Below are positions 60,780-64,000 of a DNA stretch of 64,000 nucleotides, in pieces. Below the pieces are notes generated by a model, which made no database searches, was not told the DNA's origin, and saw only the letters and a program-made list of their open reading frames with translations. The position numbers and the translations under genes are program-made. This DNA comes from Oscillospiraceae bacterium (GTDB taxonomy: Bacteria; Bacillota; Clostridia; Oscillospirales; Acutalibacteraceae). The DNA is taken from contig SVPG01000007.1 of assembly GCA_015065975.1 (NCBI GenBank), positions 21,790 to 85,789 on the forward strand. The letters run 5' to 3'. Every line of letters starts with the position of its first letter. The stretch's first letter is position 1.

Positions 60780-61643
60780 ATGGCAAACATTTCAATTCTC
60801 ACCGATTCTTCATGCGACGTCGAGGCAAAGGTCCTCGAAAAATGGAACGTAAAGGAAATCCAGCTTGATGTCATCGTCGACGACGGTGGCCCCTGTGCAA
60901 ACTGCGATGTTATTATTCAGGACTTCTATCAGAAGCTCAGAGAAGGAAGCATGGCTAAGACCTCCGCTGCAAACGCAGAAAACTTCAGAGTTGTTTTCGA
61001 GCCGGAGCTTCAGGCCGGAAACGACATTATATATCTCGGTTTTTCTTCGGGACTGAGCACTACATTCAATTCTTCCCGCATTGCAGCAGAAGAGCTTGCC
61101 GAGAAGTATCCCGACAGAAAAATCAAGGTTATCGACACCCTCTGTGCTTCACTCGGTCAGGGTCTCATCGTCAATCTCGCAGTTACCAAGCGTGACAGCG
61201 GTGCTTCCTTTGAGGAGATATGCAAATACGTCGAGGACACCCTTCCCAACCTCTGCCACTGGTTCACCGTCGACGATCTCCAGTTCCTCAAGCGCGGCGG
61301 TCGTGTAAGCGGCGCGGTCGCTCTTATCGGCAGTATGCTTTCGATCAAGCCCGTCATGCACGTTGACGACTGCGGAAAGCTTATCAAGGTAAGCCAGGTA
61401 AGAGGACGCAAGACCTCTATCCGCGCACTTGCAGACAAACTTATCAGCACCGCTATAGATCCCACAGGCTCTCCAGTTTTCATCAGCCACGGTGACTGCA
61501 TCGATGACGCAAAGGAGCTCGCCGATATCCTCAAAAAGGAATGCGGCATAAAGAATGTATATATCAACTACGTAGGCCCCGTTATCGGAGCTCATTCCGG
61601 ACCGGGCACTCTCGCTCTGTTCTTCTTGGGAAAGGAAAGATAA
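60780..61643 (+). CDS. DegV-family fatty-acid-binding protein
   Basis: A 287-residue two-domain protein of the DegV/FakB family that binds a fatty acid for phosphorylation by FakA in Firmicutes. Signature blocks: SILTDSSCDVE, FSSGLSTTFNSSRIA (Ser/Thr binding the carboxylate) and HWFTVDDLQFLKRGGRVSG, then SMLSIKPVMHVDDCGK. Full length. A good ribosome site (AAAGGAG) precedes the ATG. It shares a transcript with the hemolysin-III gene, which starts 4 bp later. Confidence 0.93.
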   Translation: MANISILTDSSCDVEAKVLEKWNVKEIQLDVIVDDGGPCANCDVIIQDFYQKLREGSMAKTSAANAENFRVVFEPELQAGNDIIYLGFSSGLSTTFNSSRIAAEELAEKYPDRKIKVIDTLCASLGQGLIVNLAVTKRDSGASFEEICKYVEDTLPNLCHWFTVDDLQFLKRGGRVSGAVALIGSMLSIKPVMHVDDCGKLIKVSQVRGRKTSIRALADKLISTAIDPTGSPVFISHGDCIDDAKELADILKKECGIKNVYINYVGPVIGAHSGPGTLALFFLGKER

Positions 61644-61647
61644 ATCA

Positions 61648-62316
61648 ATGACAAACGTCAGACCCTGCGACAAGGAATATGTCGATTACACAGTCGGAGA
61701 AGAGATCGTCAACACGGCATCTCACTTTGTCGGCGCACTTTTCGGCGCTGCCGCACTGGTTCTCTGCTGTGGATATTCTCTGATAAAACACGACACATAT
61801 ATGCTCGTCGGATGCCTCATATACGGCATTTCACTCATTCTTCTCTATTCCGTATCGAGCGTATACCACGGACTTCCAAAATGCTTCGGCAAAAAGATCA
61901 TGCGTATCGTCGATCACTGCACAATATATCTTCTCATTGCCGGAACATACACACCGGTAATAATGGCGATAAGAAGATTCTCCCCCTCCACCGCATTGAT
62001 CCTGATGTTGTTCGTCTGGGGCGTATCCATTATCGCAGCGGTTTTTACGGCAATCGATTTTGTAAAATACAGCGTTTTTTCCATGATATGCTATATAACT
62101 GTCGGCTGGTGCATACTCGCCTTTATCGGTGATGCGATGACCGCTCTCACCTCAAACGGCTTTTCACTTATGCTGACAGGCGGTATTCTTTACACCGTCG
62201 GAGCTATACTTTACGGTATCGGCTCAAAGGTAAGATATTTTCATTCCATCTTCCACATATTCGTCCTCGCCGGCAGCGTTTTTCAGTTCTTTTCGATCTT
62301 CCTTTACGCTATTTGA
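61648..62316 (+). CDS. Hemolysin III/YqfA-family (PAQR) membrane protein
   Basis: A 222-residue integral membrane protein with seven predicted helices. The conserved PAQR/HlyIII polar residues are present: NTASHFVGALFG (His), SSVYHGLPKCFGKKIMRIVDHCTIYLLIAGTYTPV split over residues ~70-105 (SxxxH and Asp-His) and VGWC/KVRYFHSIFHIFVL at the end (HxxxH). Family members are membrane hydrolase-like proteins; the name hemolysin is historical. It is co-transcribed with degV. Confidence 0.88.
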   Translation: MTNVRPCDKEYVDYTVGEEIVNTASHFVGALFGAAALVLCCGYSLIKHDTYMLVGCLIYGISLILLYSVSSVYHGLPKCFGKKIMRIVDHCTIYLLIAGTYTPVIMAIRRFSPSTALILMLFVWGVSIIAAVFTAIDFVKYSVFSMICYITVGWCILAFIGDAMTALTSNGFSLMLTGGILYTVGAILYGIGSKVRYFHSIFHIFVLAGSVFQFFSIFLYAI

Positions 62317-62318
62317 CC

Positions 62319-62347
62319 TTGCAAGGAATAGGGCATTGTGGTAAAAT
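62319..62347 (+). promoter_or_regulatory. nadE promoter
   Basis: -35 TTGCAA (62319-62324), 17-bp spacer, extended -10 TGGTAAAAT (TAAAAT 62342-62347). Confidence 0.65.
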
Positions 62348-62366
62348 ATATTCGTAAGATTTTACC
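62340..62366 (+). promoter_or_regulatory. Dyad over the nadE promoter (candidate operator)
   Basis: GGTAAAAT (62340-62347) and ATTTTACC (62359-62366) form a perfect 8-bp inverted repeat that covers the -10 and the predicted transcription start. It is placed as a repressor site would be. The regulator is not encoded nearby. Confidence 0.5.
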
Positions 62367-62394
62367 ATTCTGACCCGAAAGGAGCAGACAAAAC

Positions 62395-63138
62395 ATGAAA
62401 TTTGATGTCAAAAAGATCACTGCCGATCTTCTCCAATGGATACGCGACTGGTTTGAAGCCAACGGCAAAGGCTGCAACGCGGTTGTAGGTCTTTCCGGCG
62501 GCAAGGATTCAACGGTGGTTGCTGCACTGTGCGCCGCAGCGCTCGGCAAGGAAAGAGTCATCGGCGTCTCCATGCCCAACGGCATACAGCCCGACATTGA
62601 CGACGCAAAGGCAGTTGCTGATTTCCTTGATATAAAATATATCGTCGTCAACATAAAGGACGCGGTTGACGGACTGATAAATGCCGTTATCGCCTCGGGC
62701 GAGCCCGAGCTTTCCCGTCAGGCGCAGATCAATCTGCCGCCTCGCGTCAGAATGACCACGCTCTACGCTATATCTCAGTGCAACAACGGACGTGTTGCAA
62801 ACACCTGCAACCTTTCCGAGGACTGGGTCGGTTATTCCACAAGATACGGTGATTCGGCAGGAGATTTCAGTCCTCTTTCAAAGCTGACCGTTCAGGAAGT
62901 AATCGAGATCGGACTTGAACTCGGACTTCCCGAATATCTTGTCAAAAAGGTACCCAGCGACGGACTTTGCGGAAAAACCGACGAGGATAATCTCGGCTTC
63001 ACCTACGCCACACTCGACAAATATATCCGCACGGGCGTTTGTGAGGACGAAGAGACCAAGGCTCGCATCGATCGTCTCAACCGTATAAACAAGTTCAAGC
63101 TCGAGCTCATGCCCAGCTTTGAACCGAACTTTGACTGA
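62395..63138 (+). CDS. nadE: Ammonia-dependent NAD synthase
   Basis: Amidates deamido-NAD to NAD+ with ammonia and ATP. The 247 residues are the synthetase domain only, without a glutaminase. The ATP-pyrophosphatase P-loop is VVGLSGGKDSTVVAAL (residues ~31-46); ARVRMTTLYA-like LPPRVRMTTLYAISQ, ANTCNLSEDWVGYSTRYGDSAGDFSPLSKLTV split at ~141-165 and VPSDGLCGKTDEDNLGF complete the family. AAAGGAG precedes the ATG. It is a single-gene unit between its own promoter and a strong bidirectional terminator. Confidence 0.95.
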   Translation: MKFDVKKITADLLQWIRDWFEANGKGCNAVVGLSGGKDSTVVAALCAAALGKERVIGVSMPNGIQPDIDDAKAVADFLDIKYIVVNIKDAVDGLINAVIASGEPELSRQAQINLPPRVRMTTLYAISQCNNGRVANTCNLSEDWVGYSTRYGDSAGDFSPLSKLTVQEVIEIGLELGLPEYLVKKVPSDGLCGKTDEDNLGFTYATLDKYIRTGVCEDEETKARIDRLNRINKFKLELMPSFEPNFD

Positions 63139-63141
63139 TAT

Positions 63142-63179
63142 AAAAAAACAACGATAAGCTTCCGCTTATCGTTGTTTTT
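63142..63179. terminator. Bidirectional terminator between nadE and the aminotransferase
   Basis: Perfect 16-bp stem (63144-63159 with 63164-63179) with loop TTCC; A-run before and T-run after serve both convergent genes. Confidence 0.92.
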
Positions 63180-63183
63180 CTTT

Positions 63184-64000
63184 TTATCTCTGTTTGTAGT
63201 AAGAAAGGAAATCTCCGAGCTTATCCATCGCAGTCTCGAGAACTTCGATTCGCGGCAGATATACCACTCTGAAATGATCGGGCTCGGGCCAGTTGAAGCC
63301 GCGTCCGTTTATGAGCAGGATTTTCTTATCGCGCAGAAGGTCAAGCGCAAATTTTTCATCGTCAACGATATTGAATTTCTTTGTGTCGATCTTCGGGAAT
63401 ATGTAGAATGCTGCCTTTGGTTTGACCGCTGTAATTCCCGGAATATCGTTGAGCGCCTTGTAAATATATTCGCGCTGTTCATAGATTCTGCCGCCGGGGA
63501 CGATATAGTTCTTTACGCTCTGGTATCCGCCGAGAGCCGTCTGAACGATCGACTGAGCGGGAACATTCGAGCACAGGCGCATATTGGAAAGCATATTGAT
63601 TCCCTGAATATAATCCTTCGCCATAGCCTTGTTGCCGCTGAGTATCATCCAGCCGATTCTGAAACCCGCCACCATATGCGATTTCGAAAGACCGCTGTAT
63701 GTCACGCAGAAAAGGTCGGGTGCAAGAGACGCAATCGAAACATGCTCCTCATCCTCCATAATAAGGCGATCGTAAATCTCGTCGGAGAATATCATAAGCT
63801 GATTCTCTCTCGCGATTTCCACAATCTCCTCAAGCATCGCCTTCGGATAAAGCGCGCCTGTGGGGTTATTGGGGTTTATGATAACAATTGCCTTGGTTCT
63901 TGAGTTGACCTTTTTTCTCATATCTGCAATATCGGGATACCAGTCCGACTCTTCATCGCAGATATAATGAACCGCCTTGCCGCCTGCAAGGGTTACGCAC
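63184..64000 (-). CDS. AlaA-like class I/II aminotransferase (partial, C-terminal part)
   Basis: The last ~271 residues of a PLP aminotransferase; the 5' end is beyond the right edge (the frame continues through the final bases as VTLAGGKAVHYICDEESDW). The PLP pocket is visible: INPNNPTGALYP (Asn), FSDEIYDRL (Asp/Tyr) and SGLSKSHMVAGFRIGW, with the Schiff-base Lys in SKSH and Arg in GFRIGW. The C-terminal block is GRGFNWPEPDHFRVVYLP. The sequence order corresponds to glutamate-pyruvate aminotransferases of the AlaA type; substrate remains an inference. Confidence 0.88.
   Translation of the reverse strand, partial: CVTLAGGKAVHYICDEESDWYPDIADMRKKVNSRTKAIVIINPNNPTGALYPKAMLEEIVEIARENQLMIFSDEIYDRLIMEDEEHVSIASLAPDLFCVTYSGLSKSHMVAGFRIGWMILSGNKAMAKDYIQGINMLSNMRLCSNVPAQSIVQTALGGYQSVKNYIVPGGRIYEQREYIYKALNDIPGITAVKPKAAFYIFPKIDTKKFNIVDDEKFALDLLRDKKILLINGRGFNWPEPDHFRVVYLPRIEVLETAMDKLGDFLSYYKQR

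Noticed and set aside
1..64000. tRNA and rRNA genes
   Set aside because: I examined the intergenic regions for cloverleaf-like stems with GTTCRAAYC and found none; a covariance-model search (tRNAscan-SE) would be decisive.

Overview
The window looks like a chromosomal segment of a Gram-positive anaerobe of the Clostridia, most plausibly an Oscillospiraceae/Ruminococcus-like gut bacterium. This rests on gene order and gene content: mutS-mutL-miaA next to sepF-divIVA-ileS-lspA, dgt-dnaG-rpoD, a glmS ribozyme, a dlt-type envelope operon, a cohesin-like surface protein, strong AGGAGG-type ribosome sites with frequent TTG/GTG starts, and no outer-membrane genes. The genus is an inference; no rRNA or tRNA gene was found. 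Apart from one AT-rich pocket near 15.3-15.8 kb there is no mobile element, phage or CRISPR array.

Layout. 1-17.2 kb is almost entirely on the minus strand and is core: a YlbF regulator, mismatch repair (mutS, mutL), tRNA modification (miaA, with miaB further up), an HlyD-like membrane protein, a PLP-homeostasis protein (YggS), the division proteins SepF and DivIVA, ileS, lspA, an RluD-type pseudouridine synthase, a HAD phosphatase and the start of a transketolase. 17.5-22.6 kb (plus strand) is the macromolecular-synthesis cluster dgt-dnaG-rpoD, but with two RpoD-type sigma genes in tandem. 22.6-33.7 kb (minus) holds a D,D-carboxypeptidase, an isolated hisH-hisF pair, a secreted SH3-repeat lysozyme, a cohesin-like membrane protein with a poly-Asp cytoplasmic tail, an rRNA methyltransferase, a gene of unknown function and the copper pair copZ-copA.

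33.7-40.5 kb: glmS under a self-cleaving glmS ribozyme; then an MFS transporter preceded by a 30-codon leader peptide and an intrinsic terminator whose 3' arm contains the transporter's ribosome site, which has the form of an antibiotic-sensing attenuator; an alpha/beta hydrolase; and a large polytopic YfhO-like membrane protein. 40.6-44.2 kb is an amino-sugar operon (sugar kinase of the APH fold, ROK kinase, nagA). 44.3-51.8 kb carries a transglutaminase-type membrane protein followed by a dlt-like operon (amino-acid racemase, adenylation enzyme, carrier protein, MBOAT, SGNH protein, lipoprotein). The racemase, an altered substrate-pocket residue in the adenylation enzyme and a Cys in place of the SGNH Ser suggest that the transferred amino acid may not be D-alanine.

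51.8-64 kb: an RluA-type synthase with ilvE, small envelope proteins (including a 29-residue membrane peptide and a Glu/Ala hendecad-repeat tail-anchored protein), a MoxR-DUF58-transglutaminase operon, degV with a hemolysin-III protein, nadE with a dyad over its promoter, and the 3' part of an AlaA-like aminotransferase. The best candidates for something undescribed are the dlt-like operon, the leader-peptide attenuator and the tandem sigma factors.
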